Positions 51,326-63,847 are shown, counted from the stretch's first letter. The stretch is 64,000 nt of DNA from Scortum barcoo (GCA_023238725.1 CM041538.1:2510182-2574181); one strand, 5' to 3'. The notes: generated by a model not told the origin, from the letters alone. Program-made: numbers and translations.

Positions 51326-53439
51326 GGCAAGAATGAAATTATTAGTACAAGGGAAGGGGAGGAGGAGAGTGGCGGATGAAATGGATGGCAAAAGGATGCA
51401 GCAAAAAGAACAACAAACAGTGTGGGTATGGGACAAGGTGAGAGGGACATTAGAGTGGACTTGGAAGCTTTCATGTCTCAAACGTATCATGTCTCAGCTG
51501 GTTCACAGCTCAGGCAGGCTTGGCCAGTTTGTTTTTGTTTGCAACAGGATATTTTAGGATACTTTTTTAGTTATTGACCTTTTTAGAACTTGGCATTTAT
51601 GTATTCACAGCAGCAGATGTTGGAGCCTGGTGCTCCATGGGTTTTTTTGCAGCTTTAACATTGTTAGGCTAATGAGTTTTCACCTGTTTGTTTTGCAGCC
51701 AAACTAAAATGAACCAATAATGAGTAAAAATGGGCCAAAATATACCATATTTAACATGGCATTAGAAGGAGTGTTCGGTTATAGTTTACCTTGTTTACTT
51801 TGTTTTATTCAAATGTGACCATACATGCTATAAAAGCATCTTAAACAGGGTTAATCTGCTTGTCTAGTTTCATTCAAAGAATTTTTAATCTTTAGAAAGT
51901 CTTTAAAAATAAAAATGAAATACGAAATGCAAAAGAAGAGCATGATATAAACCAGGTCTTCTGGGGCATCTTATATTCAACAATCTGTGTTCCAGACTTG
52001 TCTGCATAAATGGAGGCATTATTCACTTCATTATGTACAACATCATGTACAGCTATTAAAGAACATTAAAGAACAGGCAGTCTCACAGAAGCTTTCTTAT
52101 TGCTCTTATATGTAAAGTATCAAAAAGCTTGAGAATTTATCTCTAAAGATGAAATACAGTTGGAATCACTGTTTTTAGCAAGAAACGCTTTCATGTTGAA
52201 AGTGTTTTGGGGAAACTGGGTAAATAAAGTAAAAAATGCAGGATAAATCCAACAGTCTGATCTCTACTTTACATTTGTTTGACAGAAATCACTTTGTCAA
52301 GGTTGTGGCAAAATTCTGGACATGGTAATAAGAATAATCACAGACTCTTGGTAGTACATGATTGGGATGTAAATAGCAGTCTCTGATATCAGAGTTACAC
52401 ATTTTGTATCCCCACCGTCCACCAATGCCTCATCCTTGAAGCATTTTGTGACGTCAGAAGTTAAACTTTCAGAAGCAATCCAGAAAGCATTTAAAGTAAG
52501 GGAAGAAAGAAGCCAAGATTTGAAGTCCTCTTCAAACTTCTCTTTCTCCATTCCCCACACAACTACTTTTACCACGTCTCTTATTTATAAATGAGTTCAA
52601 CAGCATAAATGCCTTCAAGATAATGCATTTTTGCTTTGTTTATAGGCTCATATAGACGTGTGTATTTAAGATGCTAAATCAAGGTCAAAGTACTTCTGCA
52701 GTTGTTCCTTAGCGATAAGACGGTAGATGTAGATAAAGCAGAAGAAGAGGTTAGAGGAAAACACATGTTAGAATTAGTGTGATAATTACAGTATATGTGC
52801 AAATCCAAAGAAGACAGGGAAACACTCTGATCAGCCCTGATGGGTGAGAGTGGGAGGTACAGTATGAGAGCAGAGAGATTGTCTGATGGAAGACAAGTGA
52901 CTGAACAAGACAAAGAAGGAGAGACTGTGGTGCATGTGTCGAGTTGTGCTTTGTTCCACGCTAAGTTTAATCCCATAGATACACCGCATGAAGAAATCAG
53001 TGTGGCCCATCCACCCCATGTACTGGGTTTGGAGACGTGAGCCCGGTCGTCCATGAAGCACACTTCCATTGCTTACTCACCGTTCACAGTCTCTGTTAAT
53101 TCCCCAGCAGAAGGTTTGCTGAAGTGCATTAGACTCCCAGTTTTACCTTGGGGAATGGATTCTGTATTTATAGTTTACAGCCTGTAGGGATTTTATCCAA
53201 GGTCAGTAGTAGATTACCTATTTGGCTCATTGAGCAGTGCGCTCTGCTAGATCCCCTTTGTTTTAATGTGCATTGGTGATTGATTAAGCCGCTGTGTTTC
53301 TGTGCTGGTGTGGACCTTGAGTGATGCATACAGAGAGTAATATGTATGTATGCATAGCTCTTATGCTGAATGTGCAATCGATGCATGGACTCTCCTCGCA
53401 ATAATTACCTCATCCAGAAGAAGAGGAAAGCCTGAGGGC

Positions 53440-53440
<1 letters not shown>
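51323..53440. other. Non-coding stretch, no gene seen
   Basis: A 92-codon minus frame (52,297-52,575) has mixed composition with no domain I recognise. No splice structure was found. Confidence 0.45.

Positions 53441-53478
<38 letters not shown>
53441..53478. repeat. (GT)n microsatellite
   Basis: About 19 GT units, degrading into GTGC-type units to about 53,504. Confidence 0.95.
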
Positions 53479-53483
<5 letters not shown>

Positions 53484-53730
53484 GTGTGCATGTTTGTGTG
53501 TGCGTCTTCTCCTTACTTCCCAGCAAGATTTCAGAGTCATGGATTGTTGCAGAGCATCAGAGAGTGGGAAAGTCCTCTCCATCAGTCTCCAATCAATGCT
53601 GACGGTGGAGAGAGGATAGAGCAGAGAGACAGGCAAAAGACAGACAGATTATGAGATTAAGGACTGAGAGGCTGAAAATCAAAAAGTAATATTTGCTCAC
53701 ACATAGGACAAAGTGATCACACAGATTTAA

Positions 53731-53760
53731 CAGGTGTGCCTAATATTGTGGTCACAAGTG
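53731..53760 (+). mobile_element. End fragment of a fish MITE-like repeat
   Basis: CAGGTGTGCCTAATATTGTG followed by GTCACAAGTG matches the terminal wording CAGGTGTACCTAATAAAGTGGCC...GTG of a widespread fish non-autonomous element. Only about 30-40 bp is recognisable. Confidence 0.45.
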
Positions 53761-54574
53761 TATTTTTGACATATTAAATTTGACACCGTGCTGTTCTTGC
53801 CATAATGAAAATGAGAAATTGGTCAGAACAGCTGGTAGCCTGACATTTCCATTAAAACCTGTTGCCTCCTCTTTCCTTTAAAAAAGATAATTTAATCTAA
53901 TTTGGGCTTTTTACACTTTTTTTATACTCACATATTTCAGACTTTGTTCAGTTTAGCAGAACTCTAGCAGAACGGCCAGTCTTTGTTTTTTATGTGTGTT
54001 TTGACAGTGTTTTTAGTAATTTGAGCATGAAAGTCTGCTCTTGGAGTCAGTGGAAGGACAGAGGAAGAGAGTCACATCTTTGAGACAGGGGTTATCATCG
54101 TCTACCACCAATTATCACTCAATAAAAAGTCCATTAAAAGGTGATGTGATGATGCTTGAGCAAATTTCATTCTTTGATGAAGACCAGGAGATACAGTCGA
54201 AAGTTTCAATCGAACCTTTCAAGCACTTGCTGTTACAATTACACATTACTTCGGTGAAGCCATACTCAACAAACTTCCCATGGAGCAATGGGGAACAAAA
54301 GGGGTTGTTAAGTGAAATTCTTCTAACATTTTCAGGTATTAATGATATGGAGGTGATGGTAACAGAAAAAAACAACGAGCGGGGGAAAAAAAGATAAATA
54401 AGAGAAAAAGATGGACATAAACAGAGCAGACCAGCAACCAGCATGTGCGAGTGTAAGCTAGATACAGAGTGGTAAGAAACACACAGTCAGAGGAAAGGGA
54501 TGAAAAGTTCTTAATCACGTATCAGGGCTGATGCCAGCTGAGACCTCACCAGTGTCAGTGCTTGTGCTAGCATC

Positions 54575-54594
54575 CACACACACACACACACACA
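54575..54594. repeat. (CA)n microsatellite
   Basis: About ten CA units. Confidence 0.93.
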
Positions 54595-54688
54595 TATGCT
54601 CCCAGTGACAGGTAGGGGAGTGCAGGTCAGTGTCAGGGCCTTCTTGTCACTGGGCACTTTAGAATTGACACCTGATTGCTGTATGATG

Positions 54689-54711
54689 TCTCTCTCTCTC
54701 TCTCTCTCTCA
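54689..54711. repeat. (TC)n microsatellite
   Basis: About eleven TC units. Confidence 0.94.
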
Positions 54712-54729
54712 CTGTGTATTCATGAGTGG

Positions 54730-54737
54730 ATGTGTGT

Positions 54738-54773
<36 letters not shown>

Positions 54774-54800
54774 GTCTGTGGGTGTGTCTGTGGGTGTGAT
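54730..54800. repeat. Imperfect (GT)n microsatellite
   Basis: GT units with TATG and CTGTGG interruptions. Confidence 0.92.
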
Positions 54801-56567
54801 AGTAGCTGTCATGCAGCTGTCTTGTCTGCTCTGATCCCCACTAACCCTCAGTCAAACAACATGCCACTGTAATAGCAGCACATGTGCAGTCTAGAGAGTG
54901 GCCACATCAATCACTTTCCCTTAGATTCCTCTATTCTCACAGGTTTTTGAGATGCACATTAGAGTGGAGTCCAACCAGTCCAACCTCAAACTTTTTTTTT
55001 GTTTTTGTTTTTCTTTAAAGGCCATTTATTTTACAAGAGCAGTGATGTACTAATTGTTTCCATGAGATGTACTTACCTGCAACTACAAACATAAGTCTGT
55101 TCAGCTGTTAACACATTGATTTATCATGTTTATTACAAAGGTCAGCAGTGAAGATAAAAATAAGTAAAGCTTTTCCCTAGTGATAGACAAATTATATCAA
55201 GCTACTAAAAAGTTAATTTATGTTTGAGTTGTTAGCAACTGAAGAGTAAGAACAATAGAATAAGAAAACTGAAAACTTTGCTATGGTTAAAGCAATATGC
55301 TGTCACAGTTGCCCAATTAGCATTACCTCGTGGATGTACTGTCCAGACTAGAGAGTTTAATGCTGAACTGTCCAACATGTGGGGTGTATGTTTTACTTAT
55401 TAGCACAGAGCCCTTTATCAGCCAGCCCGGTGTATGTTAAAAGTCTGACATGAGCCTCCTACAGCCTCTCTGTAGTGCTTTGACAGTGATTTCTATGCAG
55501 TATACATAAACAGGTAACACATCCCTAGACAACCGGTGTTCTGTGTTTCTTAGACGTTTCACATTTTGAAAGAAGCGATTCTTGGGTTGTGGTGCTTATT
55601 CAGCACATTCAAAGCACAAGTCAGCTCTCGCTTATCAAATTGCTTGTCAAATTCACAAAAGAGAGCTGGGAGACTGCTGTAGGACAGAATGATATGCAGG
55701 GAGCCAGCTTCCTCTTTAAAGTCACCGGAGAGAAATGGTTAGCCTTAAAATAAACCAGGATGTTGACTTATGGAGGAATTATTGCTCATCAACATGAGCT
55801 ACTGACTAAAAGTCTCTTAAGCCTTTCAAGTGATTCATCCCCCACAAACAGATGTGGTCAAACCAACAGTTATTAGACTTTTAATTTTAATGTCCTCCAT
55901 TTACTCTCAGACATTTTTCAATATTAAGGATGTTCAGAGTATGTGCTTTTTAACCTTTGTCTTGTTGAGACTGACTGCTCTATTGGTTTTATTAAGTCAA
56001 ATGGAACTGAAGTAGATTTGCATAAAATTGCTGGCTATTTGGATCTGTGGCATGAAGTAGTTGGAAAGAACTGGAGTGGTCATTTCCTCATCTGCAGATG
56101 GTTGTTTGGAATCCAGCGGTATCACATGTTATGGATGTCACTGCTTTGTGCGTGTGTGTGAGAGAGAGTGAGTGAGGGCTAAATCACTGCCAGTATGTTG
56201 CTCTGTTTTTTGCGTTTCATGTACCCTTCTCACATTCATACTTTACTTAGAGCCTGCATGTTTTTGGATATGTTATGTGGCATCTATGTGTATCTCTTTG
56301 TTGGTGTGTGTATGCGTGTCTGTCTTTGTCACTTCTCTTTACGACAGCATGTGTTAATGTATCTGTGTGTACAAGAAACCTGTACTGAAATTACAACTTG
56401 TTGGTTTTAACAAAGAAGCAGCCGACCGCTTCCCCTGTTTAATGATCCCACCAGGTGCTCGTTAACCTGTTGAATCATTTCCACCTCAGCAAGACAAGCA
56501 CGGTTCATGTGGAAACAGTCTGAAATTTTGAGAAACATGCTCATATGTATTCCTCCAGAGAGTTACA

Positions 56568-56822
56568 TGAAAGATCAGTGTCACCCGCGTGTCTCTACAC
56601 TAGGTATATGGCTCCATCCAGCAGCCGATCAGTTGAGTTAAACATAAAGACATAAAGCGATGTTGGGGAAACAGCCAGCTTAGCTTTGTCCAAAGGTAAC
56701 AAAATCCACCAACCAGTCCCATCATCAGCTAGCTGTTTTCCCACTTTTCCAGTCCTCACATGAAGCTAACTGGTGGTAGGCTTATATTTACCGTACTGAC
56801 ATGAGAGTGGTATTGATCTTCA
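56568..56822. repeat. Inverted pair of one fish repeat (fold-back)
   Basis: The left arm (about 56,568-56,690, plus) reads AAGATCAGTGTCACC, GGTATATGGCTCCATCCAGC and GGGGAAACAGCCAGCTTAGC. The right arm (about 56,728-56,822), on the minus strand, reads GAAGATCAATACCACTCTCA, GGTAAATATAAGCC and GGGAAAACAGCTAGC in the same order. Both match a common teleost repeat with GGGGGAAACAGCTAGCCTGG and TGTCCAAAGGTAACAAAATC; the latter lies in the loop here. Two copies thus face each other, or the element is a natural fold-back. Confidence 0.65.
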
Positions 56823-57712
56823 CATTCAATGATGATGGTCAGCGTAAGTATTGAAATATTTTTTTTATGAAATTTGGAAAATTGAAAGTATTTTGTTCAT
56901 TTGTTTATTTTTTTCAGTGTGGATCAAATATAGTTTATATATTTATCAGGGCTCATCTGTCTGATTCTGGAGCTCAATAAAGACATTAAAGAAATTGTCA
57001 ACCCTCTGAACATTGAAGTAGGATGAAAAATAGAAAACAATACATACAAAGATACAAAAGTATCTGCTGTTCTCATCTCCATCCCCTTCTGTCATTACAA
57101 TTTTACGATGGAAGCTCTGCGCCCCTGTAGTCAATATGCATGACATTGGATGTGCGCCTTTGTTTCTGTGTGTTTAGGCCCACACACAGTTAACACACTT
57201 TGGGTTAGATAAAACAGGGGGAGTTTGTCATATGTTTCTGTTGAGTGCTTTCTGCTCTTAAAAATGCTGATTCTTTTACAGCCTCTGCATTTTTTCTGTG
57301 CTACAGTGATAATCTCCAAATGTTAACATAATGTCTCTGAAATGTGTAACTGATGCTATTGAGTTTCATGTCTTTTGACACTAAGAGGTTTATCCTCAGT
57401 AAAGTCTTCATTTTCAACAGAGATCTAATATTTTTTTTTTTACATCTTTTTTTTTAATTCCCTCTTTTCTTGCTCCTTAATTTTCTTAAATTTACTCATA
57501 TACAGTAAATCCCTACTGTAAACATGTGAAGTGGGCATTGTGGTAATGCTTACCCAGTCTCCTTTCCAGTGTGAACATTTTTCAAAAAAAAAAGGGGCTA
57601 TAGAAACGTTAATTATTGACGTACTTTCTTATCTTTTGAAAGCATCTTTTGAAAGCTGTGTGTGTTCTTGATCACCCTGTTTTCCTCCATCTTCTCCTTC
57701 TTGGTCCTATAG
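56823..57712. other. Non-coding, ends in a splice-acceptor-like tract
   Basis: No gene in the body of the stretch. Poly-T runs lie near 57,431-57,455. The last 40 bases form a pyrimidine-rich run ending GGTCCTATAG directly before the exon-like block at 57,713. Confidence 0.5.
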
Positions 57713-57772
57713 GTCCCCTTACAAAGAAACACACTGATGATTTAGGTGATAGTGACCGCACGGACGACGAAG
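57713..57772 (+). CDS. Candidate 60-nt phase 1-1 coding exon, gene unknown
   Basis: The acceptor is CCATCTTCTCCTTCTTGGTC then CTATAG; the donor is GTATTT. Two frames hit stops within 45 nt. The third is open and starts with two bases of a split codon, ending with one, so the block adds 20 residues without changing frame when skipped or included. The peptide PLTKKHTDDLGDSDRTDDE is strongly hydrophilic with a basic start and an acidic end. This is typical of a disordered linker and potentially phosphorylated. Its phase does not join directly to the exon at 9,348-9,388 (two bases plus two), so if both belong to one plus-strand gene, at least one exon lies between. I do not recognise the protein. 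Confidence 0.5.
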
Positions 57773-59015
57773 GTATTTTTTCCCCCTCGATGCCAACTGA
57801 TTTGCATGACAAGGGAAACCAAACTTACCCTTTCTCCTCCAATTTTTATCTTCTTTGATTTTCTTACATTTCTTGTCCTTTTTTTGAAAGTGATGGACAT
57901 TTTCTTTTTGCTCTTTACTCGTAAACTCTCTTTTTGGGCTGGATGTGTTTTGTCCTTTTCAGCTTGATGTCTAAAGTTTACATGTCTACCACCATTCTTT
58001 GATATTAATACCGTAACATAGATTCTCTGCTTGGATTTGCTGTTTCTTTTACCTTTTCTTTCCTTTTCTATGTTGCATCCCACCAGCAGATCAAGTAATA
58101 ACCCTTCAGCCAGCTCTTAACACATTTTTGCATGTTTTTTTCTTTTAATTCGTCTCGTTTATAAAATCAGATCATGTTCAAAAGATCAGCAACAGGCTAA
58201 CTGGCTTGAACCTATACTAACACTTCGACCTGTTTCAGCTTTGGGCATCAAACATTAATAGTATGAGTTTAAAACAACATGAACACTGGACTAAATCAGT
58301 GTAAGCATGTCTCTCAGCCATGTTTGCTGCAGAGACATCTGGGCTGTTATTTCTCCTGGCATAGTTTCCTCTCCTACAGGGCAAAGTTGGAGCTAATTTA
58401 TACCCACCAGTATGGGAAGCTAACTTTCTGCTCAACCACCTGCAGTGGCTCTTAGACTGACAACCTGCATACCAAGCTGCCAAATTCTTTTTTTTTTAGT
58501 TATATAAAATTTGGATTGGCAAGCATTTGGGTAAAATTGATCTCAAGTGACACAAGTGATCATCTGGACTCTCCACTTTGCAAAAAACACACATTCAAAT
58601 CAGCACATAAATTACGTGATTATTGCAATGGCCTGCTCATGTGGCTTCTGTCCATATCATGATTTTCAGGTTTTGAGGACTGCTTACATAGCAGATCATA
58701 ATTGAAATTCTGCAAGCGTCTCTGACAGACAGAGCTGCTCCGGAGGCAGAAATAATAATCTGTCTGTTAGCAACAGACTGAAAGCCTGAGGAAAGAGGGA
58801 TGTAATAGTCAACATAAGTGATCTTAAAGTAGACCAGTCTGTAGTTATGTTGGTGATTTAGTCATCCCCTTTCCCTTCCAACAACATAATTCTCAAAGGT
58901 GTAAACAAAAACATGATTAATTCATTATATCCATTCATATCCTTTACTTAAATAAAAGTATAAATACCACAAAATAAAATATACATGTAAAATTTTGCAT
59001 TCAGAATTGTACTTA
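57773..59015. other. Non-coding, probably intron
   Basis: A pyrimidine-rich segment (57,835-57,965) directly follows the exon-like block. A minus frame at 58,235-58,483 is not protein-like. No further exon found. Confidence 0.45.
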
Positions 59016-59345
59016 AAGGACCAATGTGACATCTAGAGGTGAGGTTGCAGATTGCAACCAACTGAATATGCCTCCCTGTTCTAAGCATATTGGAAAAATT
59101 ACAGTGGCTGCCACTTTAATGTAAAAATGTATAAGGTGCTCTTTAGATTTTAGAGCCAATGTTTTATTTGTCCGCTTTGGGCTACTGTAGAAACATGGTG
59201 GCACAATATGGCAGGCTCTGTGGAGGAGGATTGTCTCTTATGTAAGTAAGAAGGGCCCATTCTGAGGTAACAAAACACAGTAATTCTCAGTTTCAGGTGA
59301 TAATACACTAATGAAAACATAATTTTTAATAATTTTTTAATTATC
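59016..59345 (+). mobile_element. Fish MITE-like repeat, 3' truncated
   Basis: Landmarks in order are AAAGGACCAATGTGACATCT, GAGGTTGCAGATTGCAACCA, ACTGAATATGCCTCCCT, GGGCTACTGTAGAAACATGG, TGGCAGGCTCTGTGGA, AAGGGCCCATTCTGAGGTAA and TTTCAGGTGATAATACACTA. These match a very common teleost short element whose far end is an inverted GGACCTTTAA. That end is missing here, so the copy is truncated after about 59,345. Confidence 0.72.
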
Positions 59346-59744
59346 AGAAGTAAAAATAGTCATTATGTAGAAGGCCTTCCTGTACTTTCACTCCTTTTGT
59401 TTCCATGAATATTAACCTTGAAGGTTAATTTTTGACTTTTGACTAAATTAAAAAAAAAAAAAATCTCCACTCCATTTTTTTTTCTATACCTTTCAGCCAC
59501 ATCACTTGGCATTTAATTCCATAAGTACTGGGTGCATATTGATAAAGGAATGCAAGAAACAGGATCCAGCAGATACCCAACAGGGACTATAGGACTGAGA
59601 TATTGCAATTGATCCTCTCAAATTTAGTTTTGTTTGAAAGCTAAGACAGTGTGCTGGAAATCCATTAATCTCTGTAATACAAAAAGATGAACTTTTTTTT
59701 CATTGCCACAAACAAGCAGGCCTTTGAAAAGTCATATTAGGAAT
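59346..59744. other. Non-coding stretch
   Basis: A poly-A run lies at 59,450-59,462. No gene or repeat is recognised. Confidence 0.5.
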
Positions 59745-60110
59745 AAAATGTCCTTGATAAAACCCTGAGATAGAGCCATATCCCCTTAAGGCTGCTGCAG
59801 TGCAACTTTAATGACAGGCAGAAAGTCTTAATAAGGCACCTCTACTGTATAATGTGACGAAGTAAACAGCAATTACATTCAAATAAGACTCACAACCATC
59901 CGGATCCCTTTGATCTGCGCCATCACGCTGAGAGCTCACCACATACACAGGCACACACAGACACAAACACACACACACACACACACACACACCAATAAGA
60001 TTAGGGAGAGTCACACAGCTCACACAGATCTATTCAATAAAATCCCAACAAGCTTCAAGTATTATCTCGATAAAGGATGTGGGGCAGACAACTAATCCAG
60101 TTTAATATAG
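59745..60110. promoter_or_regulatory. Candidate conserved non-coding element split by a CA repeat
   Basis: Unique-looking sequence (59,745-59,935 and 60,010-60,110) flanks a CA microsatellite. It includes CTTTGATCTG and CAGCAATTACATTC. Function is inferred only. Confidence 0.27.
59966..59992. repeat. (CA)n microsatellite
   Basis: About 13 CA units. Confidence 0.95.
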
Positions 60111-60127
60111 AGGAAAATATGCTCCAG

Positions 60128-60148
60128 AACACACACACACACACACAA
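60128..60148. repeat. (CA)n microsatellite
   Basis: About ten CA units, in an imperfect run to 60,160. Confidence 0.93.
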
Positions 60149-60160
60149 ACACAGTCACAC

Positions 60161-62734
60161 ACTCTGTTGCCCTCTCTGGGCTGACTCTGATCAGCCCGGA
60201 TCCCCCCAGCGATTCTTGTTGCTTTTAACCTTTGACCACTTGTCGCCTTGTAGATGCAAACTCAATGAGGACATCCACCCCCCCCACCCCTCCCACCCAG
60301 CAAATCTTGGATTTTACAATCTCTTTATACTCAGTAAAGCTCTGGTGTTTGTAATCCTTTTGTGCTGGGAATAGAGATGTAAACAAGAAAGTCCCTGAGA
60401 GCTGAGGATTTGTTAGAAGTTTCTTCTTTTTTTTTTTAAACCGAGAATATTGCTGCAGTGGTTAAAACTGGGTATTCACAAGTGGAGATGTCGTGAACTG
60501 TGGTATCTACAAGGCTCTTATGGGGCCCTGTTACCCTATATAAAGTATTATATGGCAATACCTGTGAGATATTAATCTTCCTATACGCTATGGATATATT
60601 ACTTCAAGTGTGGAGGGTACATGGATATAGATTTTGCTGACAGCATGAGGACAATCCTGGAACTGCGGAAAGGATGATAAAAGATCAACTGGGTGATGTG
60701 TTTCCTTGTTGTATTCAGCTTGCCCAGGGGCTCCAGCTGGTGACATTTCATGTACAACTCCAATTACTGAGGCTGCTCACATACATGGAGTAAAAGTGAA
60801 ACCTCCTTTACCACCACTACTCACTACTAGCAAATGAAAAGACAGAAATCGGTAATAACATTGAATTTTTAATGTTAAATAAATCAATAATAACATTAAA
60901 GGATTAAGTCCATCTATAATAACATAGTCAAATAACATGCAAAAACTAAATCTACCAATGTGAAAGCAAAAAACAGTGGGTGTACTGCAGAGCAGCCTAA
61001 AGCTTTAGTGAGCAATTTGCATCCTTACGAAATGTGAAGTCAAATAAACTGCAGGTGCTTTAAATTTCTCTTTGCATTATAGCCATGGTAGGTATTGAAC
61101 CTTACCAGCAAAACAGGCTGCTTGTCAGTTTTGTTTCAGATGATAACTGGTAATATGGCTACTGTATGAACCATGAACTCACACTAATTACTAAGAAGCT
61201 CACATAAAAATGTATCACTTTTAAGCATTGGAAATGAACAGTCTCATTATTTGCTGCTGAGGGTACTGTCCCAATAAGCCACATACCTCAAACATTCACA
61301 TGCAGTATGTTATGATGACATGAAATGCAGTAAAAGCAAATATGATGGAATAATGTATTAGTTCAGCAAGTTTTCATTTGCATTTGGCAGAAGTAAATCT
61401 CAAGTAAATGTTCATATATACATCTTGATATTCATGCCACTGTACACATGCCAGTGGAAATGTCCCCTAATGAGTTACATCAGCACAGTTGTACTGTGAC
61501 ACAGGGGCATTTTCTCTTCAAGTGTTCGAATTGCTGTTCACCACTGGTCCTAATTTTGTTTCCTGTTGCTTCTGCTGGGAGTCCCCATGGCTTTGCTCCC
61601 TGCAGCAAAAGGCTGAAGCCCGGATAAAGAACACCTCTGCTCTATGTGTCTGCTGTTGGTTTGATAAGTCCTCTACACCATTGGAGGAAGAGGATACCAA
61701 AGTTGTTGCAACAGCCCAGGGGCATCTCTTAGGGTTTGCTCAGAGAAATCTAAAGCACCTCAATCTCTTTGATCATAACCTCATCCTTGAGGAAGCAAGG
61801 ATTTACTCCATGTTGGCATGGCACCTATCCTGACAAACTCTTCCTCACCCACAGTCATCCCTGGGAAGGCTGAATGGTCGACTCGCTACAAGATTGCATC
61901 TCATTTTAGCTCCTCTAAAAGTAAGCTTTCATCTTATTGTTAGCTATGGAGAAGCCCCGGAGGATAGTTGGATGTCCCTGCCTGTTTTCAAACACCTTTA
62001 TTGAAAACTGAAATCATTTAAAGTAACTTTAAACATATTCATATTACAAGTAACCATAGAAATATTGAGTGTTCCGGTAATCACAGTCACCCCAAATACC
62101 ATTACCTCACATCAAGCAAGAGAATGACGGAAAGAGAGGAAATTTCCAATCAGCCGAATGATGATTAATTGATAAGTTAAGGGAATGAAGGGAGAGACTG
62201 GGGTTTAGAGGATTTTTTGGCTCTCTGTCTTGCAATTGCAGCCAATGAAGGATGCCAGGAAACCATAATGAGAGCAAGCTGGATTGCATAAACTTAAAAC
62301 CTCAAGGCACAGTGTGTTCAATATACATTGGGACTTGTTTCAGCCAGTAAATCCAGGTAAATTCAGGTAAATCCATCATATGCTCAACAATTGCCAAGAC
62401 AATTTTATCCTAACGTCACCTCATTACTGCTGACCTCCAGTGCTGAACAAAAGGAGGCAAATATACTGAAATAGCCACACCAGATATATCTCACTGCAGC
62501 AGAAATGAATGCATCCAGGTAATACTTGAAGGTTCACATGCACGTACAGGTCATATCATAAAATAAATACAAAGATTAAATATATAATTATATATATAAA
62601 GTGAGAAATCATCCATATTGTGTTTGCTTTAAAGAAAAGTACACAATTATCATACTTAGTTAGATCAAAGAAACACTTTTATCATCAACAAATAGTATCC
62701 TCATTTGTATGAGTCCATTTCCTGCTCCTCCTCC
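60161..62734. other. Non-coding stretch, possible enhancer block near 62.1-62.3 kb
   Basis: A 114-codon plus frame (61,489-61,833) is followed by no donor; its second half looks more protein-like, but no domain is recognised. The segment 62,100-62,290 is repeat-free with GATGATTAATTGATAAG and CTTGCAATTGCAGCCAATG cores and may be a conserved non-coding element. Confidence 0.4.
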
Positions 62735-63735
62735 TCCTCATCATCATCATCATCATCATCATTATTACCAACGTGGTTATCCTTATCAAAATTACCACCC
62801 CCATTTTTGTTGTTGTAATTAACCCACTCGATGTCATCATATTCATTAACATCATCTTTCCTGTCGTGTCTGTCACCATCATTAGCATCAACTTCATCAT
62901 CAGCATTGGTTGTTGCTATCATAAGCATCATTCTCAGTTTTATGGTTGTTTATGGCCTTATGGCCATCCTTATGGCTGTTATCATCATTACCATCTTACT
63001 CGCCATGAGCATGTTCCTGAACATCATCAGCTTCATCATCAAAGTCAAGGGTTGTCCTCAGCATAAGCAGCAGCAGAACCATCATTCCTGCAGCCATCAG
63101 CATCGTTATCATCATTGTCATTGGTTGTGACAATGATGTACAGAGCATTGTCATCAGTGTTAGAAACATTATCATCATGGTTATGGTTGCCTTCATCACA
63201 GCTACCAACACTGATATTAAAATAATTGTCATGGTTCTGATATTATCATCATCATTACTACAAAGGTTGTTTATATCATTAGTTTCAACGTCATCGTCAT
63301 CATCAGGCTTGTTTGCTATCATATTGTCACTGCAAGAGGTAAAACTTTTATTATCTTCATCAATTCAATTATGTTGCCATGAGCTGTTTGATCAGATTCA
63401 TCATCAGCGTGGTTGTGATTGTTATTATCATGTAAAATCTTCATGGTCATTAATATCAACATTATCATCATTTGTCAGCATCATTATCAGCATTGTTGTC
63501 ATGGTTGTTGCCATCATCACTGTCAACACTGTCATCAGTATAATGGCTGACTTCATTATTAGAATCAATATCATCATGACTGTCATGTTTATCGCAATCC
63601 CCACTGCTGCTGCCATCACTGTCATAATCAAACCTGTCAGTTATTATTGTCACCATTACGGCCGTCATGGCCCTCACCACAATGGCCATCCTCAAATCAT
63701 CATTATCATCCTCACATTATCCCCATCTTAAACAC
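62735..63735. repeat. About 1 kb of imperfect (ATC)n / (GAT)n repeat
   Basis: The tract opens with TCCTCCTCC then eight or so ATC units and continues for about 1 kb as a diverged ATC-rich repeat with GTC, ATT and ACC variants. All open frames here are artefacts: Ile/Ser/His-rich on plus, Met/Asp/Thr-rich on minus. These include one of 184 codons at 63,177-63,731. Confidence 0.88.
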
Positions 63736-63847
63736 AATTACATCACCAGTATTCAGTTTGTTGTTATCATTTTCGCTTTATGTCTGACCTCCTCACCTTT
63801 TGTCGGGCTGCACACATATCTGTATTGTGAGGTACACTCAAAGAAAG

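Larger units (their letters stand above)
53479..56560. other. Non-coding stretch with clustered microsatellites
   Basis: Just after the GT tract, CTTCTCCTTACTTCCCAG (ending 53,523) leads into a 43-codon frame that stops at 53,654. It could be a terminal exon, but it is unsupported. A 118-codon plus frame (54,041-54,397) shows no domain. CA, TC and GT repeats cluster at 54.57-54.80 kb. Confidence 0.45.

Noticed and set aside
53524..53654. Acceptor-like site followed by a 43-codon frame ending in a stop
   Set aside because: The pyrimidine tract adjoins a GT microsatellite and the frame passes into purine-rich low-complexity sequence; not enough for an exon call.
61489..61833. 114-codon plus-strand open frame with a partly protein-like second half
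   Set aside because: No splice acceptor and donor pair frames it, and no family is recognisable.
63177..63731. 184-codon plus-strand open frame, the longest in the window
   Set aside because: It lies wholly inside the degenerate ATC repeat; its Ile/Val/Ser/Met composition is what that repeat encodes.
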